From an uncultured Collinsella sp. (GTDB lineage Bacteria > Actinomycetota > Coriobacteriia > Coriobacteriales > Coriobacteriaceae), in NCBI GenBank assembly GCA_900540985.1, contig UQIC01000014.1, positions 1 to 50,029 on the forward strand: DNA of 50,029 bases, read 5' to 3'. A program made the translations under genes and the position numbers. The notes beneath the pieces are model-generated. The model searched no databases. It saw only the letters and a list, made by a program, of their open reading frames with translations, and had not been told where the DNA came from. This document shows positions 26,946 to 35,202 of the stretch, piece after piece. Numbering within the stretch: position 1 is the first letter of the stretch; each line of letters opens with the position of its first letter.

Positions 26946-27598
26946 GAATCATCGGCGGCGAATGGCGCGGTCGTAAGATCGAGGAGCCCCGTGGTCGCGA
27001 TGTCACCCGCCCCACGACTGATCGCGTGCGCGAGGCGTGCGCATCTATGGTCATGTCGGCATTCGATTTCGATTTGGACGAGGTTCGTGTGCTGGACGCC
27101 TTTGGCGGCTCCGGTGCCTTAGGGTTAGAGATGCTCTCTCGTGGGGCCCGCTCGCTCACGACGTTTGAGATCGATCGCAACGCCGCGCGGCTCATTACCA
27201 AGAATATCGAGTCGCTCTGCCGTGACCGTGCGCGTTGGCGTGTGGTCACGGGCGACATGCTGGCAAGTGCCTCGCGCGGTCGTGTACCGGGCGGCCCCTT
27301 TGATTTGGTCCTGCTCGACCCGCCCTATGCTTTTGGTGCCGAGCCGGTCGAGGAAATGCTGCAGAACCTGGCTCAGCAGGGTCTGCTTGCGCCTGGCGCT
27401 TATGCCCTGTTTGAGCATGCCTCCGCCGATGCGGGCGCGCATCCGGCAGGCTTTGAGACTGTACGTGAGAAGCGCTACGGCATTACCTCGGTCGACCTGC
27501 TTCGTTGGGTCGGCGATGACGACGGTGAGGACGATAGTGCCGTCACCGATGCCGATAACAACGATGCCACGACGTTTCAGGAGGACGCCCATGAATGA
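26942..27598 (+). CDS. rsmD: 16S rRNA m2G966 methyltransferase RsmD
   Basis: SAM-dependent methyltransferase for guanine 966 of 16S rRNA. It opens with the family signature MRIIGGEWRGRKI, has RPTTDRVREA and the SAM-binding DAFGGSGALGLEMLSRGA, and the N2-methylation motif DPPY in LLDPPYAFG. A short acidic C-terminal tail extends it to 218 residues. It overlaps recG by four bases and coaD by eight; rsmD-coaD pairing is widespread. Confidence 0.93.
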   Translation: MRIIGGEWRGRKIEEPRGRDVTRPTTDRVREACASMVMSAFDFDLDEVRVLDAFGGSGALGLEMLSRGARSLTTFEIDRNAARLITKNIESLCRDRARWRVVTGDMLASASRGRVPGGPFDLVLLDPPYAFGAEPVEEMLQNLAQQGLLAPGAYALFEHASADAGAHPAGFETVREKRYGITSVDLLRWVGDDDGEDDSAVTDADNNDATTFQEDAHE

Positions 27599-28088
27599 CA
27601 CCATCAACCGCGTGATCGTCCCGGGCACCTTCGATCCCATCACGTTTGGCCATATCGATGTGATCCGCCGCGCCCGCCGCATCTTTCCCAGCGTGATCGT
27701 CGCTGTTGCCGAGTCGCAGGGTAAAAACGGTGTGGGCACCACGTTTATGCTCGATGAGCGCGTGGCGCTGGCCCGCGAGGCGCTCGGTGATATCGACGGC
27801 GTCGAGGTCCTGCCCTTTACCGGCCTCTTGGTCGACTTCGCTCGTGAGCAGGGGGCGGGGGCCGTGGTCAAGGGCCTGCGCGCCATGACCGACTTTGAGT
27901 ATGAGCTGCAGCAGGCCGACCTCAATTATCGCTTGGATAGCGAGCTGGAGTCCATCTTTGTCATGAGTGCTCCGCAGTACGGTTACATCTCGAGCTCGGT
28001 CGTTCGCCAGATCGCCTCGCTCGGCAGCGATGTATCGACGTTTGTGCCGCCCAACGTGGTCGAAGCGCTCAGACATCGCTTTTCGTGA
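27591..28088 (+). CDS. coaD: Phosphopantetheine adenylyltransferase
   Basis: Penultimate step of coenzyme A synthesis: adenylates 4'-phosphopantetheine. PGTFDPITFGHIDVIRRA holds the nucleotidyltransferase TxGH-type motif, followed by VKGLRAMTDFEYELQ and SAPQYGYISSSVVRQIA. 165 residues, the usual size. ATG 27591 has CAGGAGG upstream; the long frame extending 5' of it is overlap with rsmD. It ends the Asp23-coaD run. Confidence 0.95.
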   Translation: MNDTINRVIVPGTFDPITFGHIDVIRRARRIFPSVIVAVAESQGKNGVGTTFMLDERVALAREALGDIDGVEVLPFTGLLVDFAREQGAGAVVKGLRAMTDFEYELQQADLNYRLDSELESIFVMSAPQYGYISSSVVRQIASLGSDVSTFVPPNVVEALRHRFS

Positions 28089-28112
28089 CGTTTTTTATTG
28101 CCTGGTGGCATG

Positions 28113-28121
28113 TGGTAAACT
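28113..28121 (+). promoter_or_regulatory. Possible extended -10 promoter before the SepIVA-like gene
   Basis: TGGTAAACT at 28113-28121 fits an extended -10 (TGnTAnnnT), 35 bases before the start codon, with only a T-rich stretch in the -35 place. Confidence 0.4.
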
Positions 28122-28156
28122 AGCACGATGATATGTTACCTATGAAAGGAGACCGG

Positions 28157-28654
28157 ATGCCGGGCGAGAATTTTCCTGGCGATAGGATCGTCAGCTTGGT
28201 CGATGAGCTCGAAGGGCTGATCGAGGAAGCCAAGCCGCCTTTCGGCAAGAACGCTCAGTTCAAGGTCATCGACGCCGACGTGTTCTTCAATATCCTCGAC
28301 GAGATCCGCATGAGCTATCCCGAGGAGTGGCAGAAGTCCCGCCGTATCCTTAAGGAGCGCGAGGAGCTTATGGCTTCCGCCGCCGCTCAGGCTGATTCCA
28401 TCATCGCCGACGCTCAGCAGCAGGCCCTCACCATTGCCGGTGAGCAGGAGATCGTCCGCCTTGCGCAGCAGCAGGCCGACGACATCCGCGATCGTGCCCA
28501 GCAGTACGAGCGCGAGACGCGTTATGCTGCCGAGGACTACGCGGAGCAGGTCTTTACGCACCTGGAGGAGAACCTCAAGAGCCTGACTGGCACCGTTACC
28601 CGTTGCCGTCAGCAGCTCAACGAGGGTGCCGCCCAACAGAATGGTCAGTGGTAA
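28157..28654 (+). CDS. SepIVA/DivIVA-like coiled-coil protein
   Basis: A 165-residue, largely alpha-helical protein. It has a short N-terminal domain (IVSLVDELEGLIEEAKPPFG and a conserved-looking IDADVFFNILDEIR), then a long Ala/Gln/Glu-rich coiled coil (EREELMASAAAQADSIIADAQQQAL onwards). It resembles the actinobacterial DivIVA-related cell-envelope/division protein SepIVA (Rv2927c in M. tuberculosis), which also lies beside the YceD gene and rnc. Function in septal or peripheral envelope growth is inferred from that synteny and architecture; an ATP-synthase-b-like annotation would be a coiled-coil artefact. ATG 28157 has AAAGGAGA upstream. Its stop overlaps the next start (TAATG). Confidence 0.75.
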   Translation: MPGENFPGDRIVSLVDELEGLIEEAKPPFGKNAQFKVIDADVFFNILDEIRMSYPEEWQKSRRILKEREELMASAAAQADSIIADAQQQALTIAGEQEIVRLAQQQADDIRDRAQQYERETRYAAEDYAEQVFTHLEENLKSLTGTVTRCRQQLNEGAAQQNGQW

Positions 28655-29208
28655 TGGCTGAGTTTCCGAGCGTTACCGTCGATCTTTCCGAGCAGCTCGA
28701 GTTTCCTGGAGATTCGTATCCGCTGACCGGTAAGGTCGATGTCGCCACCTACACGGTGGGCGAGAAGGAGTACCAGCTACAGGACGGCATCGACTACGAC
28801 GTTGTCTTTACCAATGCCGGTACCGGTGTCTTGCTCACGGGCATGGTCCGCGCGCACGCCACCGGCGAGTGCGACCGTTGCCTGGAGCCCGCCTCGTTTG
28901 ATATCGCCGGCGAGATCGAGGAGTTCTACCTCTTTGATGAGCCCGAGGATCCCGAGGCCTACGAGGATGGCTACGAGCTCCTGGGAGAGGACCGTATCGT
29001 CGATCTGGGTGAGCCCATTAATGACGCGGTCGTTATGGACACGCCGTTTGTAGTGCTCTGCAAGCCCGATTGCCGTGGTCTGTGCCCCACATGCGGTTGC
29101 AATCTCAACGTCGAGCAATGCGATTGCGCCGCCCAGGCAGAGGCGGAATGGGCCGCTGCCACGGAAAATCCATTTGCAGCATTGAAGAATCTCAAGCTCG
29201 ATGAGTAA
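28654..29208 (+). CDS. YceD/DUF177 family protein
   Basis: A 184-residue member of the YceD (DUF177) family, which is linked to 23S rRNA accumulation and is almost always encoded next to rpmF. It shows the family's C-x2-C pair in CDRCLEPA and the C-terminal CKPDCRGLCPTCGCNLN followed by CDC, a probable metal-binding site. An acidic middle segment (YLFDEPEDPEAYEDGYE) is typical. One-base overlap with the SepIVA-like gene and rpmF 64 bases downstream. Confidence 0.9.
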   Translation: MAEFPSVTVDLSEQLEFPGDSYPLTGKVDVATYTVGEKEYQLQDGIDYDVVFTNAGTGVLLTGMVRAHATGECDRCLEPASFDIAGEIEEFYLFDEPEDPEAYEDGYELLGEDRIVDLGEPINDAVVMDTPFVVLCKPDCRGLCPTCGCNLNVEQCDCAAQAEAEWAAATENPFAALKNLKLDE

Positions 29209-29272
29209 AACTGTGGTAGTATCGCTACTTGCGCGTAATCGCCACACTGGATAGTTCATAAGGAAGGTCACT

Positions 29273-29452
29273 ATGCCCGTACCTAAACAAAAGCAGGGTC
29301 GTATCCGCACTCACACCCGTCGTTCCGCCAACATGAAGATCTCGGCTGCGGCTCAGTCCACGTGCCCCCGTTGCGGCGCTGTCAAGCTTCCGCACCACGT
29401 GTGCCCCAGCTGCGGTTTCTACAAGGACCGCGAGGTTATCGTTACCGAGTAA
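29273..29452 (+). CDS. rpmF: 50S ribosomal protein L32
   Basis: A 59-residue basic protein beginning MPVPKQKQGRIRTHTRRS, the L32 signature, with a four-cysteine zinc ribbon CPRCG...CPSCG towards the end (Cys-containing type, suited to zinc-replete growth). AGGAAGG lies upstream of ATG 29273. Placed between the YceD gene and plsX as in many bacteria. An extended -10-like TGGTAGTAT lies at 29214-29222, so it may have its own promoter. Confidence 0.96.
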   Translation: MPVPKQKQGRIRTHTRRSANMKISAAAQSTCPRCGAVKLPHHVCPSCGFYKDREVIVTE

Positions 29453-29492
29453 CGGTATACTCTGGATGCGATGCCGTTCCAAATGGAACCAC

Positions 29493-29522
29493 AATGGCCG
29501 GCTCAATGAGTCGGCCATTTTT
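29493..29522 (+). terminator. Intrinsic terminator after rpmF
   Basis: A 12-bp stem, 29493-29504 with 29508-29519, loop AAT, one G-T pair, then TTT. It lies between rpmF and the plsX ribosome binding site, so plsX must be reached by read-through or by a promoter of its own (TATACT at 29456-29461 is a candidate -10). Confidence 0.75.
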
Positions 29523-29539
29523 GTATAAGGAGCATGTAT

Positions 29540-30559
29540 ATGAGTAACGTTCGCGTTTGTGTAGACGTTGTGGGTGGAGACGAGAAACCTCAGGTCGTTC
29601 TCGATGGTATCGAGGCTGCACTTGCCGCCGATCCCGATATCGAGGTCTTGGCAGCTGGCCCCGCCGAAATCGTCAATCCCTTTGCTGCTTCCCACGCACG
29701 TGTTGAGGCCCTTGAGGCACCCGACGTTATCGCCATGGATGACGATCCCATTCGCGCCGTGATGACCAAACGCAAGTCTTCGATCGTGCTGTCGTGCCGC
29801 GCCATCAAGAAGGGTAATGCGGACGCGTTCTTCTCTGCCGGCTCCACCGGCGCCATGACCGCCGCCGCCACCGCCTATGTGACGCCGTTTAGGTATCAGG
29901 CCGAAGGCAAGAAGCAGCCGGTGCGCCCCTGTCTGACCAATGCGCTGCCCAATCGCGCCGGCGGTCTGACGGTGCTGTGCGATATGGGCGCCAACACCGA
30001 TGTCGAGGTTGACGATATGGTACGTTTTGCCCAGATGGGTAGCGCCTATGCCCGCGTCGTCCTGGGCATCGAGCATCCCCGCGTGGGCCTGCTTGCCAAC
30101 GGCACCGAGGACGAGAAGGGCTCCAACTTTACCAAGGCCTGCTTCCCGGCCATGAAAGCCGCCGTTCCCGGCTTTGTTGGTAACTGCGAGGGCACCGACC
30201 TCACCTCAGGTAACTTCGATGTCGTCGTTGCCGATGGCATGTCGGGTAATATCGCTCTCAAAGCTACCGAGGGCGCTGCCAAGTTTTTGCTGCAGGAGCT
30301 CAAGGGCGCCTTTATGGCCTCGCTCGGCACCAAGATCGCCGCGCTGCTCATCAAAAAGCAGATGCGCGAGATTAAGGCCAAGCTCTCTGGCGACGCCAAG
30401 GGCGGCGCGATTCTTCTGGGCCTGCGCGGCGTGGTCCTGATCGGCCATGGCGCCACCTCGGTCGAGGCTGTCAAAAACGGTACGCTCGCGGCGGCCGAAG
30501 CCGTGCGCGCCGGGCTGGTCGAGAATGTCGCCAACTCTATGGACAGTATCGTTTTGTAA
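29540..30559 (+). CDS. plsX: Phosphate acyltransferase PlsX
   Basis: Converts acyl-ACP to acyl-phosphate for phospholipid synthesis. The family N-terminus VRVCVDVVGGDEKPQVVLDG (usual form DAMGGD, here DVVGGD), FFSAGSTGAMTAAA, CDMGANTDVEVDDMVRFAQMG and the C-terminal LLGLRGVVLIGHGATS are present; 339 residues. ATG 29540 has AAGGAG at good spacing; an in-frame ATG at 29534 is too close to it. The fab genes that commonly separate plsX and acpP are missing here. Confidence 0.93.
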   Translation: MSNVRVCVDVVGGDEKPQVVLDGIEAALAADPDIEVLAAGPAEIVNPFAASHARVEALEAPDVIAMDDDPIRAVMTKRKSSIVLSCRAIKKGNADAFFSAGSTGAMTAAATAYVTPFRYQAEGKKQPVRPCLTNALPNRAGGLTVLCDMGANTDVEVDDMVRFAQMGSAYARVVLGIEHPRVGLLANGTEDEKGSNFTKACFPAMKAAVPGFVGNCEGTDLTSGNFDVVVADGMSGNIALKATEGAAKFLLQELKGAFMASLGTKIAALLIKKQMREIKAKLSGDAKGGAILLGLRGVVLIGHGATSVEAVKNGTLAAAEAVRAGLVENVANSMDSIVL

Positions 30560-30625
30560 GAGCGAGTTAGAGCGCTGTTATGTGCTTCGCGGCGCACGTC
30601 GTGGGGTAGAATCAGAACCGTGTCT

Positions 30626-30647
30626 TGGTACCGCCCGGGCGGTACCA
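30626..30647. repeat. Perfect 22-base palindrome upstream of acpP
   Basis: GGTACCGCCCGGGCGGTACC at 30627-30646 is a perfect palindrome, extended by a T-A pair on both sides, followed by TTCTTTT. It may be a terminator for plsX, an attenuator, or an operator in the acpP leader; a possible -10 (TAGAAT) is at 30607-30612. Confidence 0.75.
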
Positions 30648-30683
30648 TTCTTTTGGTATTCATGTACTATGAGAGGAAGCGCT

Positions 30684-30926
30684 ATGGACCGCTCCGAAAT
30701 CTTCGACAAGATCGCCGAGGTCGCTGCTGACGTTCTGGGCGTCGATGTTGCCGAAATTAGCGAGGAGACCACCTTTGACGACCTCGATGCCAACTCGCTC
30801 GAGCGCCTGCAGCTGGTTACGGCTATCGAGGACGAGTTCAACCTCGAGATCGATGACGAGACCCTGCTCTCGCTCAACTCTGTCGCCGACGTCGTCGACG
30901 CTATCGAAGCTGCCAAGGAGGCCTAA
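30684..30926 (+). CDS. acpP: Acyl carrier protein
   Basis: An 80-residue acidic four-helix protein that carries growing acyl chains on 4'-phosphopantetheine. The attachment serine is Ser38 in DLDANSLERL, and the following LQLVTAIEDEFNLEI is typical of ACP helix II-III. The canonical DSL motif reads NSL here (Asn37), a noteworthy change next to the modified serine. GAGAGGAAG precedes ATG 30684. It lies between plsX and rnc, matching the plsX...acpP-rnc order, and ends three bases before rnc. Confidence 0.93.
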   Translation: MDRSEIFDKIAEVAADVLGVDVAEISEETTFDDLDANSLERLQLVTAIEDEFNLEIDDETLLSLNSVADVVDAIEAAKEA

Positions 30927-30929
30927 GTC

Positions 30930-31655
30930 TTGGCTTTATCCGAACGACTTACGCGCGCCCAGGAAATCCTGGGCCACGAGTTCAACAATAAGGTGCTGCT
31001 GCGCGCGGCCCTTACGCATCCCTCGGCAGTCGAGGGCCAGCCGGTTTCTGCCAGCTATGAGCGCCTTGAGTTCTTGGGCGATTCCATTTTGGGCGCTGTG
31101 GTCGCACGCTCCCTGTTTGAGTCCTATCCCGAGTTTGACGAGGGCAAGCTCACTCGCTTGAAGGTGTCGCTCGTCTCGGGCGCCACGCTATCCGAGGTTT
31201 CTCACGAGTTGGGCATCGACGACATCATTATCTTTGGTGCCTCCGAGACCGGTACCGGTGCGCGCGGCCTGCATTCGGCCCTCGAGAACGTCTATGAGTC
31301 GCTCGTGGGCGCGCTGTACCTGGATGCCGGCTGGGACGTTGCGGCGGAGTTCATTCACCGTACGCTTAAGCCGCATTTGGCTTCCGAGCGTGCCGAGCAT
31401 CCTGCGAACCCCAAGTCGTTTTTGCAGGAGTGCGTGCAAGCCGACGGTCACGAGCCCCCGGCGTACAAGCTCGTTGGCTCCGAGGGCCCGGCGCATGCGC
31501 CCACCTTTACCGCTGTGGTTTTGATCGATGGTATTCGCCAGGGTCGCGGCTCCGGCTCCTCAAAGAAGGAAGCCGAGGGAGCTGCCGCGCTTGAAGCGCT
31601 CGACCGCATGGGTTACACCACCAACGGCGTGATTCTGAACAAGAAGCACGTGTAA
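30930..31655 (+). CDS. rnc: Ribonuclease III
   Basis: Cleaves double-stranded RNA, including rRNA precursors. The endonuclease domain has ERLEFLGDSILG with Glu47 and Asp51, and the second catalytic stretch ENVYESLVGALYLD with Glu123. The position equivalent to E. coli Asp114 is Asn120. The C-terminal double-stranded-RNA-binding domain begins near PKSFLQECVQA (residue 157) and ends with GSGSSKKEAEGAAALEAL. Length 241. The start is TTG at 30930, with the GGAGG of the acpP end 8-12 bases upstream. It heads the rnc-smc-ftsY-ffh run. Confidence 0.93.
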   Translation: MALSERLTRAQEILGHEFNNKVLLRAALTHPSAVEGQPVSASYERLEFLGDSILGAVVARSLFESYPEFDEGKLTRLKVSLVSGATLSEVSHELGIDDIIIFGASETGTGARGLHSALENVYESLVGALYLDAGWDVAAEFIHRTLKPHLASERAEHPANPKSFLQECVQADGHEPPAYKLVGSEGPAHAPTFTAVVLIDGIRQGRGSGSSKKEAEGAAALEALDRMGYTTNGVILNKKHV

Positions 31656-31665
31656 GCGAGGAACC

Positions 31666-34600
31666 GTGTATCTCAAGTCCCTTACGCTCAAGGGGTTCAA
31701 GTCGTTTGCCGACCGCGCCCATATGACGTTTGAGCCGGGCCTGACCGTCATCGTCGGTCCAAACGGCTCGGGAAAATCGAACATCTCTGACTCGATTCTG
31801 TGGGTCCTGGGCGAGCAGAGCGCCAAGCAGCTGCGCGGCCAGGCCATGGAGGATGTCATCTTCTCGGGCTCGTCGGCGCGCAAGCCGGTGGGTGTCGCCG
31901 AGGTCACGCTGGTGCTCGATAACTCGGACCATATGTTGCCCGTCGACTTTGACGAGGTCGCCATCACCCGTCGCATGTATCGCTCGGGCGAAAGCGAGTA
32001 CCTCATCAACTCGAGTCCGTGCCGCCTGATGGACATTCAGGACATCCTGCACGATTCGGGCCTGGGCAAGGATACGCATTCCATCATCAGCCAGGGCAAG
32101 CTCGACGCCATTTTGCAGAGCCGCCCCGAGGAGCGTCGCGCCCTCATCGAGGAGGCCGCCGGCATTTCCAAGCACAAGCGCCGCAAGGAGCGAGCGCTCA
32201 AAAAGATTAAGTCGATGGACGAGCACCTGACGCGTGCCCGCGACATCAATAAGGAAATCGCCCGTCAGCTGCGACCGCTGGAGCGTCAGGTCGATCGCGC
32301 GCGCAAGTACAAAGAGCTGTCCTCGCGCGCGAACGAGCTTACGCAGATGCTGGCTGTCGATGAGCTTCGTTCGCTGCAGTCGCAGTGGAACGACCTGGAG
32401 AGCCGCTCCAAGGAAGGTGCTGCCGAGCTGGAGCTTGCGCAGTACCGCATGAGCGAAAAGGAGCGCGAGCTCGAGAAGCTCCAGGTTATGCTTGAGGAAA
32501 AGGGCCTGTTTGTGGGCGACTTGGGCGAGCAGCGCCGCCATATGCAAGATGTGGTCGGCCGTATTAACTCCGACATGCGCCTGCTCGAGGAAAAGGGTCA
32601 CAACATGGTGTCGCGCCTGTCTGACATGCGCGGGCAGATTTCGAGCTCCGAGCATCAGCGTCGTCGCGTGGTCGAGGAGCTCGAGGACGCGCGTGCGCAG
32701 CTTGAGGAAGTGACCGGCGCGCACATGCAGGCCCAGGAGGACGTTGACGCCGCTGGTCCTGCCGCCGCTGAGCTCCACGAGCGGCGCGTGGCGCTCGACA
32801 ATCAGATTTCGCAGCTTACGCGAGAGCAACGCGATGTGCAGCGCGTGGCCGATAACGCCGCGCTCGAGCTCGCCAAGGTGAAGGATTCCTTGAGCAATGC
32901 CGAGGTCGAGGACAACATGTATGCCTCGCGCCTGGAGCAGATTGACGAGCAGCTCGAGGAGGTCACGGCCTCGCTCGAGAGCCGTCGCGACCGCGCCGAG
33001 GAGCTTGAGGGCGCTCTTGAGGAAGCGCGCCAGGCCCAGGCCGATGCGCGTGAGGCCACCGAGGTCGCCCGTGCAGCCCTGAAGGACCTGCGTGCCCGCG
33101 AGAGCGAGGCGCGCAACAAGTTGTCCGAGGTGCGCTCGGAGCTTTCCAGCCAAAAGAAACTCGATGTCCGCATGGCCGACAGCTCGCCGCTCGTGAGCCG
33201 TCTGGTGGGTGCGCTGGGCGACGATGTCTCGGGTCGTCTGGGCGACGTGCTCGAGGCCCCGCGCGAGCTTGAGGGCCTGGTGGAGCAACTACTTGCCGGC
33301 GATATCGATGCGCTGCTGTTCGACGATACGTCCGCGCTTGAGCGTGCCGGTCGTTCCGCTCTGGACCAGAAGAAGGCCTCGGGTGAGGCGCTGCTGGTGG
33401 CGCGCGGCGTGAGTGGCTCTGCTGCCGCCGAGGGCGCTGCCGGTACCCGTCTGGTTGATCGTCTGTCCGTGCGCGCAGGCTACGGACCCGTCGTCGAGGC
33501 GCTGCTCGGCGGCTATTACGTCGTGGACGATCTTTCTGCCGCGCTGTCGGCGCCGGTCGTTGACGGCGTGACTTACGTGACCTCCGATGGCGCCCGCGTC
33601 GCCTGCGGCGGCTTGGTGCGTGTGGGCCTCGATGCCGGCGAGGCGTCGGGTGCGCTGGAGCGTAAGCGTCGCATTCGCGAGCTGGAGGGGCTTGAGCCCG
33701 ATTTGGCCGCTGTGTTTGAGCATGTGTCGGATCAGGTCATCGAGGCCAATGCGGCCGTTGAGGAAGCGCGTGCCGCTGAGGGCGATGCCGCCGGTGAGAT
33801 TGCCCGTCTTGAGGGCGAGCGCCGCTCGCTGCTCTCCGAGATCGGCCGCTTGGAGCAAAGCGCCAACAATGCCGAGGTCGAGCGCGTGCGCATCTCCAAG
33901 CGCCGCGAGCAGGCCGCCGAAGCCGTTCGCGCTGCGCGCCCGCGCGTTGACAAGCTCACCCGTTCGCGTGACGAGGCCCGCGCGCAGGCAAGCGATCTGG
34001 GCTTGCAGATTGCCGAGGCCAACGACGAACTCGACCGCGTTCGCCGTGACGATTCCGAAGCTGCCGGCAAGCTCGCCGACGCCAAGGTTCGCCTAGCCCA
34101 GACGAGTGAACGCCTGCGTTCGCTGAAGGGCCGCGTGCCCGACCTGGAGCATCGTCTTGAGGGCATCGACCGTCGTATCCGCGGAACACGCCAGGCCTCG
34201 CGCTCGCTCGAGCTGCTGCGCCTGCGCGTCGATCCCATGCACGAACGCTATTCTGCCCTGTTGGAACGCGCGTCGGATTGGGCAGCGCGCCTGCGTGACC
34301 AGGCCTCTCTGGAGGAGGCGGACTCCGCTTCGCTCAAGAAGACCATCGAGGATGCCAAGGCCGAGGTCTCCCGTGCCAAGGAGCGGGTTGATGCCGCCAC
34401 GGCGACGCAAAACGAGTTCAAGGTCGCGCGTGGCAAGCTCGAGGTGCAGGTCGAGGCTGCCATCAAGGCCATTACCGCCGATGGCACGACGGTGCTCGAG
34501 GAAGCGCTCATGCTTCCGGCGCCCACGGACCGCGATGCCGCCGAGCGCGAACTCAACCAGCTTGTGCGCCAGATCAACAACCTTGGTCCCGTTAACCAAG

Positions 34601-35202
34601 TTGCCATGGAGGAGTACGAGCAGCTCAAGCGCCGCGCCGACTACATCGAGGAGCAGCTGGCCGATCTGGAGAGCGCACGCAAGGCGCTCACCAAGATCAC
34701 GGTAGCCATTGATCGCAAGATGCGCAAGGCGTTCCTGGTGACGTTTGAGAAGGTCGATGCGAACTTCCGCGAGATCTTCGCTATGCTCTTCCCGGGCGGC
34801 CAGGCTCATCTGGAGATGACCGATCCCGAGCATCCTGCCGAGACGGGTATTGAGGTCGTGGCGCAGCCGCGCGGCAAGCGCATCACCAAGATGATGCTCA
34901 TGTCGGGCGGCGAGAAGAGCCTGACGGCGCTCGCCCTCCTCTTTGCTGTGTACCGCACGCGCACGGTGCCGTTCTATGTGCTGGACGAGGTCGAGGCGGC
35001 ACTCGATGACGCCAACCTGTCCAAGCTCATCGGCGCGCTCGATGTGTTGCGTTCCGATACGCAGCTCTTGGTCATTTCGCATCAGCGCCGTACTATGGAG
35101 GACGCTGACGTCCTCTATGGCGTCTCGATGCAAGCCGACGGCGTCAGTCGCGTCGTCTCGCAAAAACTCGATCGCGAAACCGGAAAGGTCGTGAATGCAT
35201 AA
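31666..35202 (+). CDS. smc: Chromosome segregation protein SMC
   Basis: Condensin ATPase that organises the chromosome. Walker A GPNGSGKSNISDSI is near residue 32, then a long coiled coil (about 170-490), a hinge domain (about 500-640), the returning coiled coil (about 650-1000), and the C-terminal head with signature LMSGGEKSLTALALLF and Walker B FYVLDEVEAALDD. 1178 residues is the standard size. GTG 31666 follows rnc by 10 bases. ftsY starts on the last base of its stop codon, so the two are translationally coupled. Confidence 0.96.
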   Translation: MYLKSLTLKGFKSFADRAHMTFEPGLTVIVGPNGSGKSNISDSILWVLGEQSAKQLRGQAMEDVIFSGSSARKPVGVAEVTLVLDNSDHMLPVDFDEVAITRRMYRSGESEYLINSSPCRLMDIQDILHDSGLGKDTHSIISQGKLDAILQSRPEERRALIEEAAGISKHKRRKERALKKIKSMDEHLTRARDINKEIARQLRPLERQVDRARKYKELSSRANELTQMLAVDELRSLQSQWNDLESRSKEGAAELELAQYRMSEKERELEKLQVMLEEKGLFVGDLGEQRRHMQDVVGRINSDMRLLEEKGHNMVSRLSDMRGQISSSEHQRRRVVEELEDARAQLEEVTGAHMQAQEDVDAAGPAAAELHERRVALDNQISQLTREQRDVQRVADNAALELAKVKDSLSNAEVEDNMYASRLEQIDEQLEEVTASLESRRDRAEELEGALEEARQAQADAREATEVARAALKDLRARESEARNKLSEVRSELSSQKKLDVRMADSSPLVSRLVGALGDDVSGRLGDVLEAPRELEGLVEQLLAGDIDALLFDDTSALERAGRSALDQKKASGEALLVARGVSGSAAAEGAAGTRLVDRLSVRAGYGPVVEALLGGYYVVDDLSAALSAPVVDGVTYVTSDGARVACGGLVRVGLDAGEASGALERKRRIRELEGLEPDLAAVFEHVSDQVIEANAAVEEARAAEGDAAGEIARLEGERRSLLSEIGRLEQSANNAEVERVRISKRREQAAEAVRAARPRVDKLTRSRDEARAQASDLGLQIAEANDELDRVRRDDSEAAGKLADAKVRLAQTSERLRSLKGRVPDLEHRLEGIDRRIRGTRQASRSLELLRLRVDPMHERYSALLERASDWAARLRDQASLEEADSASLKKTIEDAKAEVSRAKERVDAATATQNEFKVARGKLEVQVEAAIKAITADGTTVLEEALMLPAPTDRDAAERELNQLVRQINNLGPVNQVAMEEYEQLKRRADYIEEQLADLESARKALTKITVAIDRKMRKAFLVTFEKVDANFREIFAMLFPGGQAHLEMTDPEHPAETGIEVVAQPRGKRITKMMLMSGGEKSLTALALLFAVYRTRTVPFYVLDEVEAALDDANLSKLIGALDVLRSDTQLLVISHQRRTMEDADVLYGVSMQADGVSRVVSQKLDRETGKVVNA

